Assembly: GCA_944548615.1 (NCBI GenBank)
Contig: OX155974.1
Coordinates: 3,224,001 to 3,288,000, forward strand
Direction: 5' to 3'
Length of the DNA: 64,000 nt
Source of the DNA: Micropterix aruncella
Lineage: Eukaryota > Arthropoda > Insecta > Lepidoptera > Micropterigidae
Below are positions 1 to 10,095 of the stretch, in pieces. Under the pieces are notes generated by a model. It was not told the origin of the DNA, did not search any database, and worked only from the letters and a program-made list of their open reading frames with translations. The stretch's first letter is position 1, and each line of letters begins with the position of its first letter. The translations under genes were made by a program, and so were the position numbers.

Positions 1-964
1 TGTAACCGTTTAATTAATAAAATTTATCATTTAGCCCGTATACTTCGACTATTCAATAAAAAAACGGATTTCATAATTCTACAAAGTTCCTCAGAGGTCA
101 ATTTCCGCATCCACATTTTCCGTTGTTGTGACCCACAGAATAAATCCGGTATTTTTATTTATTTTATTCGGATCTATAACCACTTCTTCTTCTTCTTCTT
201 CTTCTTATTTGTGGCAATTCTTCGCAGCTTGGTTGCTGGCGATTGTGCCAATATGGCAAATTCTTATTCGTTTTTAATTTTTTTTCCTGTGTTGTCTTGA
301 CAACGGGGTGAGAACTATGGTTAGTAGTCAACCTACGGACAAAGACAAAGGACAACACTGTTTTAAGTAGGTACTTAGCATAGGAAACACAATATGGACA
401 TTACAGGGATAAACGTAAGAAGGGATGCCTGTTAGGGAATAATTTAGTTAATAATTAGACGATGAGACATAAGTAATGGAGGAAAAGATACAGTGGGAAT
501 AGATCTTGGAAAGTAGCTTTTAGGTTAGGGAGAGTTGGTCTTACTAAGCTGTCTGAGGTGCTGGAAAAGTAAGAGAAGGGAGGAGGATTCAGGATTAGGA
601 TTAGGGGCGGCACTCTCAACGCCAGCCGAGACCGAAGCCACACCCCGGCACCTGGCCATTGTGACAATGTGCCATCCATCAGCTCCTGCTTGCAGCGAAA
701 AATCCACTGTATTCAGTAGCTTTTTCCACTGACCCGAGGCGCCTACGAGAGTCACATTACCCCCGGCCCGATACTGAAAGCGACCGAGTCGCAGTCAGCC
801 CCAGGTGAGAGCCGCCCCCATGAAGACTTTTTGGGGAGCGCTAAATGGCCAAATGATTGAGGGAGATGAATTTGGCTATAATTCTATAAATTTAAATTTT
901 ATAACCACTTAAATTCTATTCTATAATTCTATAACCACTTAAGCACTTAGATACCTATCATATT
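1..964. other. Unassigned flank, no gene seen
   Basis: AT-rich sequence with a CTT trinucleotide run near 183-206 and a GC-richer patch near 600-835. Short reading frames here on both strands show no recognisable motif. The GC-rich patch could be an old repeat, but I cannot name it. Confidence 0.4.
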
Positions 965-969
965 AATAT

Positions 970-2011
970 TGTAACAGAAATTCCTTTTTTTTGCGCTTGT
1001 GTCCCGAATTATCATTAAAGGTTACTTCTCAGGGTTTTCTATAACCTTTTTCTGTTCCGAAAATGTTGTTTATTGTTGCTTTTTGAAATCATCCAAAAAT
1101 TTTCCTTAACAGCTGTCAGATGACATTAATGTTGCTATTATGGAGATATATTTATTAAAAGATAAATAAATAAATAAATGAATGACAACTAAAAATTATA
1201 ATATTAATTAAAAAGAAAACCTACATAAAATTTAACTTTTATTAAAAAAAAATAATTTGGAAGTAAATCTACACTCTTTGTCATAGAGTAGAGACATTCG
1301 TGTTTCTGGTAGGAATGAGCTGTCAAATCCTGGGGGAAAAAGACATTGCTGGCGAACGGCTGCAGTGGAGAGGAAATCTCCGTAATCTGCCGAGAGGAGG
1401 TTATTTTTATGATGTGAAGTGTGTGTGATTTATCTGGTAAGCATTTAATCTCATTTTGGGTAGCTTTTCATATAAGATCCTCGCGATTTTAACGGATTTT
1501 TCTATTGATCGCAGCTGTCGGCACCTCTGGGTTTTTTGAATAATTACTGCTGCTATATAAGTGACGAAATCGTCGCTAAATGTGACGGGAATTGCCTCCA
1601 CGTCAAGGAATTTACATTCATTTCTGGAATTCTGTTATTTTTATTTGGATGAGCACATGTGACACGCCAATAAGCGGAATTTGAAGAAGGGTGCCTGCGG
1701 GCGAATAAACACGGATACTTTACATACTCTCGTGTTTCTTTTTGTGCTGTAGTCTTTTGTGTGTCTGAGGAAAAGGGTTTTCTGAGGGCCAAACCCAATG
1801 CTCATTAATATTTGGCCCACTCTCTGAGATAGTTTTTTGAGGTTAATTTTTTTCTTTTTCAAAATTTCTTTCGGGTATCTTTTTTTTAAATATAATTAGT
1901 TTCCTTCTTTGTCTTTAAAAGGAGGTGGCGTCCTTTTACTTTGATTCTTTTGGGTTTTGGTAGTTTCTACCGTGTTTCTTCCAAACACGGAAATTAGTAT
2001 TTTGCGGTTAT
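970..2011 (+). repeat. 5' LTR
   Basis: Starts TGTAACAG and ends around GCGGTTAT, about 1042 bp. It matches 7986-9026 base for base apart from an A-run length difference near 1250 and a G/T change at 1911 (8926 in the other copy). The exact end is uncertain by one or two bases because it merges with the AT-rich target duplication. Confidence 0.9.
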
Positions 2012-2679
2012 AAAATTAGCGCTCCAACGTTAGGCTTATAAATTGGATTTTGGCTTTTAGGGTATTCTTTTCCTCAGCCATTGAAGCACGATTTTTTAAG
2101 CACGTTGTTCAAAAATTGTATAAAAAAAATTAGAAGCATTTTTTTTGTTTTTATATAATTTTTATTCATAGCGATTACCGTGAAAGAGGCTTGTAAGCAC
2201 CGTCTTGTTGTTTTTGTATTTAGAAGCAACTTTTGTCATTGAATTAAGCGGTATTGTGTACTTGCAGTTTTGTCGGCATTAACAGCATTTTTTGTAATTT
2301 AAAGCGGTTACCGTGAAGAAGTATTTTGTACTTGCCGTTTTTTAATGGTTACTATATTTTTTTGTCAGAATCTTAGATTTAAAAGCAATATATTAATTAT
2401 TGTTTGAATACTTGGCGTTGCTTAGCAGCAGTTTGTTTATTTTAAGGCGGTTTCCGCGAAAAAGTTTTACGCTTGCCGTTTAAGTATTTTATTTTATCAT
2501 ACTAATTATTTTTTTGTTAATTTCCAGATGTGAAGGCAATTATCCTGGTGAGGTAAGCAGCCAAATAAAACAGAGGTGCCGCAAGCAGTAAAAAAGTCAG
2601 TTTATTCCATTTTATTTTTTTTATTTTTTATTTATTTTGGTTTTTATTTTTTTTGGTGGGATTTAAAATATATATATAC
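2012..2679 (+). other. Retrotransposon 5' leader with degenerate repeats
   Basis: Just after the LTR, a stretch reading AGCGCTCCAACGTTAGGC resembles a tRNA primer-binding site, though the tRNA is not assigned. The leader then carries about five degenerate copies of a unit of the type AAGCGGTTACCGTGAA followed by TACTTGCCGTTT, near 2169, 2247, 2301, 2385 and 2442. A good 5' splice-site match (AGGTAAG) lies near 2550. No coding frame is seen. Confidence 0.6.
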
Positions 2680-4239
2680 ATGATGGCGTCTCCAGCGATA
2701 GTGTATTATGCTGCGTCACATTTAGTAAAGGCAGAACTCGATTATGAGTTCACGATTCGGGAGGTCACTCCAACCAATGTTGAAGCGATGAGAAAACAAT
2801 TTAATTCACTCTTAAGGGAGTTTCCAGCTGAATCAATTTCCTCAACGGATTTAGATCCAGATTCCGAGTTTCAGGAATGTGCGATTAGACTTTCGTGTCT
2901 TCAAGAACTTATCGAAGAATTTATAAATAACAAACAGAAACTTTTATATAAACGAATTAGCACTAAAACTGCACATATCTTTCATAGAGTTTCACGTATA
3001 AATCCTGCTAATTCAGACTCCAAAAAATTATTAGACAATTTAAAGGAGGAAGTTTTAGAAATTGTCGTTTTGTTAGAAAAATATTTAGATATTGTTCGTT
3101 CGCCTAGCCCGTTACCAAATCCTGTTGTTCCGATACCTTCTACTTCATTGCACGAGGGTGAGAAGCTTAGTCCTGAGGTGGTTCCTTTGGGCAGGAATTC
3201 TGAAGTGACGTCAGCTCCGTATATACAGCATGTTGATACGAAACCAGTTCCTTTGGACAATAACTTTGTCATTTCTGACGAACGCATTCTTAAACCTTTA
3301 AATCTTGGTTTTACATTTGACGGCGATTCCTGTGTGGTCGAGTTCTTAGAACGATTGGATGAGATTAGGTTTTCGCGGAATATCTCGGATGCCAGGATGC
3401 TGAAATCGGCTTGTGAACTATTCCAGAAACAAGCGCTTAGTTGGTACCGTGCTAGAGCTTCGAGCATTTCCAGTTGGAAGCAGTTAGTTGCTGCACTCCG
3501 CTCCGATTTTGGCAGTTTAAATTACGATGCTGAAGTTTTGTCATTTGTACGGGGACGTAAACAAAAGTCGGATGAGAGGATGCATATTTTTGTTTCCGTC
3601 ATGTTGGGCTATTTCAACAGGTTGTCAAGGCCATTGTCTGGTGAGGAACAATTAGGAATTATCCTTTCAAATATCTCAATTTCTTACCAACGACATTTCA
3701 TGCTAGTTGATATAAATTCAATCGACGAACTTCTGCGTTTAGGAAAAAAAGTTGAAAATGCACAACAGCGTATCAACGCATCTAATGCAGCCACTCCTGC
3801 CCAAGCGAAGGTCAAGCCTTCTGGCTCGAAAGCAGTTTATGCGGTCGACGAGTCTCCTACCAAATGTGCGACGGAGGAAGTGAAAGTTGAACAGAAGTTA
3901 AAAGAGTGTAACGTTTCTTCTGCTGGTCCATCCAATCGTGGTGGTTTTAATCGTGGTGGTTCTCATCGCGGTGGTTTTCATCGTGGCGGTTTTAATCGTG
4001 GAAATTTTTCCCGTAATGATTTTTCTTATGCTAATTCGTCTTCTGGTAATTACAACCAAGGAGCCAATAATAGTTCGCGTGGTTCACGCGGTGGCACTCA
4101 TCATGGCTATTCTAAATATTGCTATCGTTGTGGTAGGTTTAACTACACGGTAGCCACTTGTCCGGAATGTTCTAAGAATAACCGGCCTGGTAATTCCCCG
4201 GTTTCAGAGCCAAAAAACTCGAAAGGCGGGGCAGAATAG
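2680..4239 (+). CDS. gag: Gag polyprotein of the LTR retrotransposon
   Basis: An open frame with tandem ATGs at 2680 and 2683, about 519 aa; any longer version would need a non-ATG start. The middle (about residues 200-370) looks like a retrotransposon capsid region rich in hydrophobic helices. The C-terminal part holds an arginine-glycine block of RGGF-type repeats (about residues 415-455) and then one nucleocapsid-like knuckle, Cys-X2-Cys-X4-Tyr-X4-Cys. The expected His is Tyr here, one C-to-T change away. Gag would form the particle and bind RNA. The frame ends at TAG 4237-4239, overlapping the pol frame in the -1 register. Confidence 0.88.
   Translation: MMASPAIVYYAASHLVKAELDYEFTIREVTPTNVEAMRKQFNSLLREFPAESISSTDLDPDSEFQECAIRLSCLQELIEEFINNKQKLLYKRISTKTAHIFHRVSRINPANSDSKKLLDNLKEEVLEIVVLLEKYLDIVRSPSPLPNPVVPIPSTSLHEGEKLSPEVVPLGRNSEVTSAPYIQHVDTKPVPLDNNFVISDERILKPLNLGFTFDGDSCVVEFLERLDEIRFSRNISDARMLKSACELFQKQALSWYRARASSISSWKQLVAALRSDFGSLNYDAEVLSFVRGRKQKSDERMHIFVSVMLGYFNRLSRPLSGEEQLGIILSNISISYQRHFMLVDINSIDELLRLGKKVENAQQRINASNAATPAQAKVKPSGSKAVYAVDESPTKCATEEVKVEQKLKECNVSSAGPSNRGGFNRGGSHRGGFHRGGFNRGNFSRNDFSYANSSSGNYNQGANNSSRGSRGGTHHGYSKYCYRCGRFNYTVATCPECSKNNRPGNSPVSEPKNSKGGAE
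4212..4218 (+). promoter_or_regulatory. -1 ribosomal frameshift slippery heptamer
   Basis: The heptamer A AAA AAC lies in the gag frame (codons CCA AAA AAC), 18 nt before the gag stop codon. Slipping back one base gives an open frame that runs straight into the protease domain. This matches the classical X XXY YYZ rule. No downstream stem-loop was folded. Confidence 0.7.
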
Positions 4240-6380
4240 AGGATTTTCTACATTCTGCCTCGATATTGTTTGCAAATGAGAAGGATAACCGTCGCCCTTT
4301 CTTAGAAGTTTCACTTGGTGATATAACTGTTTGTGGATTACTCGACACTGGATCGAGTGTAACGATTTTGGGTGCTGATTCACATAAATATTTAGTTGAT
4401 ATCGGTTTTACTCTTAATAAGTCTCCGTTGGTGACTTTATCCACTGCTAATGCAAGTTCGGTTAAGACGATTGGGTCTATGTTTCTTCCTTTTAAATTCA
4501 ATAATCGATGCCAGGTTATTCGAGCTGTTGTAGCTCCTGATATAGGTACTTCCCTTATTTTGGGAATTGATTTTGTCCGAGAATTTGAGTTGGCTCCGGA
4601 AATATTAAAATTCGTCAAGTTTGAGTCCTGCGATGCGATTGTTTGGCATCGAGTCAGTGAAGTGAGGGCCTTGCGGCCTTTTGCTTCATTGACTGGAGAC
4701 CAACGATCGCTAGCAGACAGAATGATCAATAATTTTGAAAAAATTTCTTCCGAAGTCAAAGGTCTCGGTCGTACTAATTTGTTGTCCCAGGTTATTGATA
4801 CTGGAGATCATCCTCCAGTGAAACAGCGTTACTATCCTTTGTCTCCAGCTAGATTGGCGCTGTTGAATGAAGAAGTTGATAAGATGTTAGAGTTAGGTGT
4901 TGTCGAACCTAGTTCCGGGGGTTGGAATAATCCAACAATTTTTGTTCCAAAGTCAGATGGTACTCTTCGTTTCTGTCTCGATAGCAGGAAGCTGAACTCT
5001 ATCACGAAACCGGATGCGTATCCCCTGCCGAGAATTACTACTATCTTGGACAGTTTGAGAGATGCGAATTATTTATCTTCTATCGACTTATCCTCTGCCT
5101 TTTGGCAAATCCCTTTGGATCCTTCTTCACGAGAGAAGTGTAGCTTCACTGTTCCTGGTCGAGGATTCTTCTGCTTCAGATCTTGCGCCTTCGGCCTAAG
5201 AAACTCGCCGGCGTGCATGCAAAGACTGGCTGACAAATTGTTCGATCCCTCTTTCGAAAACAAAGTTTTCTGTTACCTAGATGACATAATTATTGTATCT
5301 GCTACTTTTGAAGAACATATAACTTTGTTAAACAAAGTATTAGATCGCTTGTTGTATGCCAACCTTTCTATAAATTTCAAGAAGTGTCAGTTTTTCCGTC
5401 AGGAATTGAAGTATTTAGGGTATGTAGTTGATTCTCACGGTCTACATACCGATCCCGAGAAGGTAAAATGTATTCTCGATTTTCCTACTCCAAATTCTCC
5501 AAAAATGGTAAAGAGTTTTCTTGGTATGGCCGGTTGGTATCGTCGGTTCATTAAAAATTTTTCTAGTATTGCTGCTCCCTTATCTCGGTTGACAAGTACC
5601 CGCAAAGGTGCTCCCCCTTATGAGTGGACGCCCGAGGCGGAAGAGGCATTTCAAAAACTGAAATCGGCCTTAGTTTCTAGTCCGATTTTGGCCTGTCCGG
5701 ATTATTCAAAACCGTTCGCTCTTCATTGCGATGCATCGTTGTACGGTTTAGGCGGAGTTTTAACCCAGGAAGTGGATGGCGTCGATCATCCTATCGCTTT
5801 CACGAGTAGAACACTTTTACCCGCTGAGACGCGATATTCGGCTACCGAACGCGAAGCCCTAAGTGTTATTCATGCTGTCGAGCATTTTCGCGGTTACTTG
5901 GAGGGCGGTCCCAAATTCACTATCTTTACAGATCATGCCAGCTTACGTTGGTTTTTGCGCTTAAAAAATCCTACCGGCCGTCTGGCTCGATGGGGTATTC
6001 GTCTATCTGCTTTTGATTTCGAGATCGTCCACAAGAAAGGTGTCGATAATGTGGTTCCCGACACGTTATCTCGGTTGCTTCCCGTTTCCTCTCTGTCTGT
6101 TGTTTCCGACTCATGGTACAACGATTTGTTTAAGGCAGTGTCTGAAAATCCCGCTGGATATCCAAATTTCCAGATTAAGGACCATGAATTGTTTAGGTAC
6201 TCTAAAAGCAAGTATCAACTCACCAGTTGTTACGATTGGAAGTTAGTTGTTCCGTTGCAGCTTAGAGAAAAGCTTATTCGAGAAAATCATGAGTCTGATT
6301 TGGCTATGCATTTTGGAATTTTAAGACACACCGTCGTCTTTGTCTTCGTTACTTTTGGCCTAATTTACACGGAGACGTAG
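4218..6380 (+). CDS. pol: Pol: protease, reverse transcriptase, RNase H
   Basis: The frame opens after the slippery site and has no ATG of its own at the head. An aspartic protease motif LDTGSSVTILGA lies near 4340-4375. The reverse transcriptase runs about 4790-5500 with the catalytic YLDDIII motif near 5273. The RNase H has its TDHASLRWFL motif near 5930. It copies genomic RNA into cDNA in the particle. The frame leaves the family alignment near 6328 and stops at 6378-6380. The integrase continues in the -1 frame, so a single-base deletion or 2-base insertion has split pol. Confidence 0.9.
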   Translation, partial: LERRGRIEDFLHSASILFANEKDNRRPFLEVSLGDITVCGLLDTGSSVTILGADSHKYLVDIGFTLNKSPLVTLSTANASSVKTIGSMFLPFKFNNRCQVIRAVVAPDIGTSLILGIDFVREFELAPEILKFVKFESCDAIVWHRVSEVRALRPFASLTGDQRSLADRMINNFEKISSEVKGLGRTNLLSQVIDTGDHPPVKQRYYPLSPARLALLNEEVDKMLELGVVEPSSGGWNNPTIFVPKSDGTLRFCLDSRKLNSITKPDAYPLPRITTILDSLRDANYLSSIDLSSAFWQIPLDPSSREKCSFTVPGRGFFCFRSCAFGLRNSPACMQRLADKLFDPSFENKVFCYLDDIIIVSATFEEHITLLNKVLDRLLYANLSINFKKCQFFRQELKYLGYVVDSHGLHTDPEKVKCILDFPTPNSPKMVKSFLGMAGWYRRFIKNFSSIAAPLSRLTSTRKGAPPYEWTPEAEEAFQKLKSALVSSPILACPDYSKPFALHCDASLYGLGGVLTQEVDGVDHPIAFTSRTLLPAETRYSATEREALSVIHAVEHFRGYLEGGPKFTIFTDHASLRWFLRLKNPTGRLARWGIRLSAFDFEIVHKKGVDNVVPDTLSRLLPVSSLSVVSDSWYNDLFKAVSENPAGYPNFQIKDHELFRYSKSKYQLTSCYDWKLVVPLQLREKLIRENHESDLAMHFGILRHTVVFVFVTFGLIYTET

Positions 6381-7342
6381 TTAACTTTGTTTCTAAATGT
6401 GAAACTTGTCAGCAATACAAACATTCAAATATTTCCCCTTTGGGTCAGTTAGGAAATCCTAAGTCCTGTGCCTTCCCGTTCCAAATGGTCTCGGTCGATC
6501 TGTTGGGTCCTTATCCGATGACGAGGAACAGAAATATGCATATTCTCGTGGTGACAGATTGTTTTAGCAAATACTGTTTACTTTTTCCGTTAAAACGTGC
6601 TACCAGTAAACTTGTAAGTTACGTCGTTGAACATAATGTATTCCTTCGCTATGGTGTTCCGCAGTATTTAATTTCAGACAATGGAAAACAGTTTATCGGA
6701 AGGGAGTTCACTGAACTGATTGCGAAATATAAAATTCCAAAAGTATATTTAAACCCGAAATATTGCCCTCAAGTTAATCCAACTGAGCGTCAGAATCGTA
6801 GTGTGGTCACTGCGTTATCGTTGTGTGTAAAAGACGATCATCGCAGCTGGGATCTCTACCTTTCTGAGATTCAGATGGCCATTAACGCGGCAGTCTCGGA
6901 ATCAACAGGGTTCAGTCCATTTTTCCTAGTCCATGGTCGTGAACCAATAATGAATGGTTCTTTTTATGCTCAGGCGCCGGAATCTTAAGCAGAGGTTATT
7001 TTTGGTAGTAGGTTGTCTTACGCTCAAAATTTGAGTGAATTATCTAACATTTTTCATGTAGTGCGGCAGAAATTGTTAAAATTACATGCACATAATAAAG
7101 TTTACTATGATCGAAAACACCGTCCTGCGGAATTTCAAGTAGGCGATACGATCTATAAAAAGACTTATTATCTAAGTAATGCTGGGAATTATTACATTTC
7201 CAAATTTGCCCCAAAATATGAAAAATGTAAAATAATTAAAAAACTCTCTGCGTTAGTGTACGAGTTAGAAAATGCTACAGGGAAGAATATAGGTTCCTGG
7301 CATATTAAAGATTTTAAGCTAAATCCGAATAGTTCAGAATAG
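6329..7342 (+). pseudogene. Pol integrase part, frameshifted and with one stop
   Basis: Begins with the zinc-binding segment (H...C-X2-C, ending CETCQQYKH) in a frame shifted by -1 from the RT frame. The catalytic core shows D in VSVDLLGP, D in ISDNGKQF and E in NPTERQNRS, the D,D-35-E arrangement. An in-frame TAA at 6986-6988 interrupts it, after which the same frame continues for 118 codons through a C-terminal domain to a stop at 7340-7342. The protein would insert the cDNA, but this copy cannot make it intact. Confidence 0.85.
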
Positions 7343-7985
7343 TAGTATCGGAGTTCTTCGCGTTAACATGCTATTACAAAAATTGTCTATCTTGGGTGAA
7401 ACTAAAATGAGCCCTTTAAATTGTCTTTACAAAGGCATTGTACCAAGTGGTATCAATAGCTGAAATCATTTTGTTTTGTCAGTCATGCTAGCATTTCTAT
7501 CTAGCATTATTGTTGTAAGAATGTCTCATGTCCGGGATGAATGAATGGGGATTGGTATGAAAGGTAGTAAATGACAACTACTATAGTCTCTTAGTAAGTA
7601 AACGTTTAGTCGAGGTTTAACGTCAGAGTTATTGTTGTTTCCGGTAGGAGTCGGGTATCCGCAATGAGTTGATCCTTCCTTAGTTGTTGGAAGTTGTCGG
7701 AGTTCCATAAGTTTTTTTTTGGTTATGTTGGTGTTGGGTTTAATTTCTTGATTTTCTTTTCTTACTCTGGTGATAAGAGTAATGGGTGTAAGTTTTAGTT
7801 GGTAAAAGTTTGCCTCTGCTATTGTTACTGAACGGATTAATTGATTATAGTTAACGTGAAGAAGGTTTGTTAAGTTAGGAGTTGTTGTTGTTCTAGTGGC
7901 GTAAAGCTCGTAGTAGCTGGTGAATCGGGACGATTCAATCAAAATCGTTGGTTTTTCTCCCCCGATTTTTCTCTTGGGTTGGGGC
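7343..7985 (+). other. Retrotransposon 3' untranslated region
   Basis: About 640 bp between the pol stop and the 3' LTR, rich in G and T on the + strand. A G-rich stretch (GGGTTGGGGC) directly before the LTR sits where a polypurine tract is expected but is only partly purine. There is no env-like frame. A long antisense frame (7526-7942) has no ATG at its head and no motif. Confidence 0.55.
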
Positions 7986-9026
7986 TGTAACAGAAATTCC
8001 TTTTTTTTGCGCTTGTGTCCCGAATTATCATTAAAGGTTACTTCTCAGGGTTTTCTATAACCTTTTTCTGTTCCGAAAATGTTGTTTATTGTTGCTTTTT
8101 GAAATCATCCAAAAATTTTCCTTAACAGCTGTCAGATGACATTAATGTTGCTATTATGGAGATATATTTATTAAAAGATAAATAAATAAATAAATGAATG
8201 ACAACTAAAAATTATAATATTAATTAAAAAGAAAACCTACATAAAATTTAACTTTTATTAAAAAAAAAAATTTGGAAGTAAATCTACACTCTTTGTCATA
8301 GAGTAGAGACATTCGTGTTTCTGGTAGGAATGAGCTGTCAAATCCTGGGGGAAAAAGACATTGCTGGCGAACGGCTGCAGTGGAGAGGAAATCTCCGTAA
8401 TCTGCCGAGAGGAGGTTATTTTTATGATGTGAAGTGTGTGTGATTTATCTGGTAAGCATTTAATCTCATTTTGGGTAGCTTTTCATATAAGATCCTCGCG
8501 ATTTTAACGGATTTTTCTATTGATCGCAGCTGTCGGCACCTCTGGGTTTTTTGAATAATTACTGCTGCTATATAAGTGACGAAATCGTCGCTAAATGTGA
8601 CGGGAATTGCCTCCACGTCAAGGAATTTACATTCATTTCTGGAATTCTGTTATTTTTATTTGGATGAGCACATGTGACACGCCAATAAGCGGAATTTGAA
8701 GAAGGGTGCCTGCGGGCGAATAAACACGGATACTTTACATACTCTCGTGTTTCTTTTTGTGCTGTAGTCTTTTGTGTGTCTGAGGAAAAGGGTTTTCTGA
8801 GGGCCAAACCCAATGCTCATTAATATTTGGCCCACTCTCTGAGATAGTTTTTTGAGGTTAATTTTTTTCTTTTTCAAAATTTCTTTCGGGTATCTTTTTT
8901 TTAAATATAATTAGTTTCCTTCTTTTTCTTTAAAAGGAGGTGGCGTCCTTTTACTTTGATTCTTTTGGGTTTTGGTAGTTTCTACCGTGTTTCTTCCAAA
9001 CACGGAAATTAGTATTTTGCGGTTAT
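7986..9026 (+). repeat. 3' LTR
   Basis: Near-perfect copy of 970-2011, about 1041 bp, followed by AATAT, the probable target duplication. Confidence 0.9.
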
Positions 9027-9066
9027 AATATCCCACACTATAGAATAAGTTGACGATAACTTTCCT

Positions 9067-9256
9067 GGGGGGCAATTCTTGAAATATTTAGCATGCCAAA
9101 TGTTGGTATAAATGACAGCGATGCCATACTTTATGTATAAAATAATATCATGCCATATATTTTGTTCAAGAATAGGGTTTGTGAAACCGAGCGATAAATA
9201 GTGAGCGAAATATTTAGCACACTAAAATTTTAGACTGGTTTCAAGAATTGGCCCCC
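9067..9256. mobile_element. 190-bp MITE forming the left end of the composite
   Basis: Ends GGGGGGCAATTCTTGAAA and, inverted, TTTCAAGAATTGGCCCCC form terminal inverted repeats of about 18 bp. The interior is AT-rich and non-coding. It lacks its own matching duplication, because its left flank matches the flank of the far end of the composite instead. Confidence 0.6.
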
Positions 9257-9265
9257 TGGGTCCCA

Positions 9266-9478
9266 TCAAACTTGCAGAAGGCAGATTTGCAGACGGCAAT
9301 CTTGCAGACGGCAATCTTGCAGACGGCAATCTTGCAGACGGCAATCTTGCAGACGGCAATCTTGCAGACGGCAATCTTGGAGACGGCAATCTTGCAGACG
9401 GCAATCTTGTAGACGGCATTCTTGCAGGCGGCAGTTTTGCAGAAGGCAATCTTGCAGAAGGCAGTTTTGCAAATGTCA
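9266..9478. repeat. 15-bp tandem minisatellite
   Basis: About fourteen head-to-tail units close to CTTGCAGACGGCAAT, beginning after the element end GGGTCCCATCAAA. Because the period is 15, several frames on both strands stay open and read as pentapeptide repeats. This is a consequence of the period and not evidence for a gene. The same units, inverted, recur at 9830-9920, 10395-10490 and 63330-63420. Confidence 0.85.
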
Positions 9479-9520
9479 AACTGATGTTTCGAGGGTCGGC
9501 ATTTTTGCAGAAAATGAAGT

Positions 9521-9930
9521 GGGGGGCGCCAGTTTTGCATGCGGCAATTTTGCACAAATGTCACTTTTGACAGTTCCAAATTTGTTGAGGGCAGATTTGC
9601 AGGAGGCAACCTTGCAGGAAGCAACCTTGCATGCGGCAACCTTCAGTACAGTTTTTAAGTTTTTCTGTTAGGTTAGGTTAGGTTAGGTTTTTCTTTCCCT
9701 AAAATCGAAGTGACATTAATTACCGGCATCCTTGTAGTGGATGACTTTTATACATCAAACTAAACATTAAAAAAAATGTTTTAAGTTTTTCTGTTAGGTT
9801 AGGTTAGGTCATTTTGACATTCGCAAAACTGCCTTCTGCAAGATTGCCTTCTGCAAAACTGCCGCCTGCAAGAATGCCGTCTGCAAGATTGCCGTCTGCA
9901 AATTTGCCTTCTGCAAGTTTGATGGGACCC
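9521..9930 (+). mobile_element. 410-bp non-autonomous element, copy 1
   Basis: Flanked by the perfect 8-bp repeat AATGAAGT (9513-9520 and 9931-9938). It starts GGGGGGCGCCAG and ends GATGGGACCC. Both arms consist of the 15-bp TTGCANNNGGCAA units in opposite orientation. The centre carries (TTAGG)4 at 9668-9687 and (TTAGG)3 at 9794-9808. A second copy of exactly the same length lies at 63313-63722 in the opposite orientation. No coding potential is seen. Confidence 0.85.
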
Positions 9931-10095
9931 AATGAAGTTAGAAGCAAAACATCGTATTTAAAATTTAGTGTTACCAGAGTAGAAATCGACAAAAGCCGCG
10001 TTTTCATATGTCAGGGTATGGACACCAGTCCACTTCTTTGTGTCCTCTCCAACGCGGATCTCAGCAATCAACTTTCGATTTTAGGGAAAGAAAAA

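Larger units (their letters stand above)
970..9026 (+). mobile_element. Ty3/Gypsy-type LTR retrotransposon, near-intact
   Basis: Two almost identical direct repeats (970-2011 and 7986-9026) bracket a leader, gag and pol in the order protease, reverse transcriptase, RNase H, integrase, which is the Ty3/Gypsy order. The 5-bp AATAT occurs at 965-969 and 9027-9031 and is the probable target-site duplication. I saw only about two differences between the LTRs, so the insertion is young. There is no env frame. Pol carries one frameshift near 6328 and one in-frame stop at 6986-6988, so this copy is probably not autonomous. The subfamily was not determined. Confidence 0.93.

Noticed and set aside
455..755. 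- strand frames of 74-76 codons in the GC-rich patch
   Set aside because: Overlapping frames with low-complexity Pro/Ser/Leu content and no recognisable domain.
1407..1862. Reading frames inside the LTR (repeated at 8422-8877)
   Set aside because: They occur in both LTRs because the LTRs are copies, and they show no motif or proper start.
7526..7942. 138-codon antisense frame in the LTR retrotransposon 3' region
   Set aside because: It has no ATG at its head, no motif, and biased composition from the GT-rich + strand. No evidence for a gene.
9266..9478. Short regularly repeated units, possible CRISPR-like array
   Set aside because: The units are directly adjacent with no spacers, and this is a eukaryotic genome with introns.
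9222..10007. Several open frames reading as pentapeptide repeats (ARLPS; LADGN) on both strands
   Set aside because: They follow from a 15-bp tandem unit, whose period keeps all frames open. The same units form the arms of non-coding elements with TSDs, and there is no start context or conserved protein outside the repeat.
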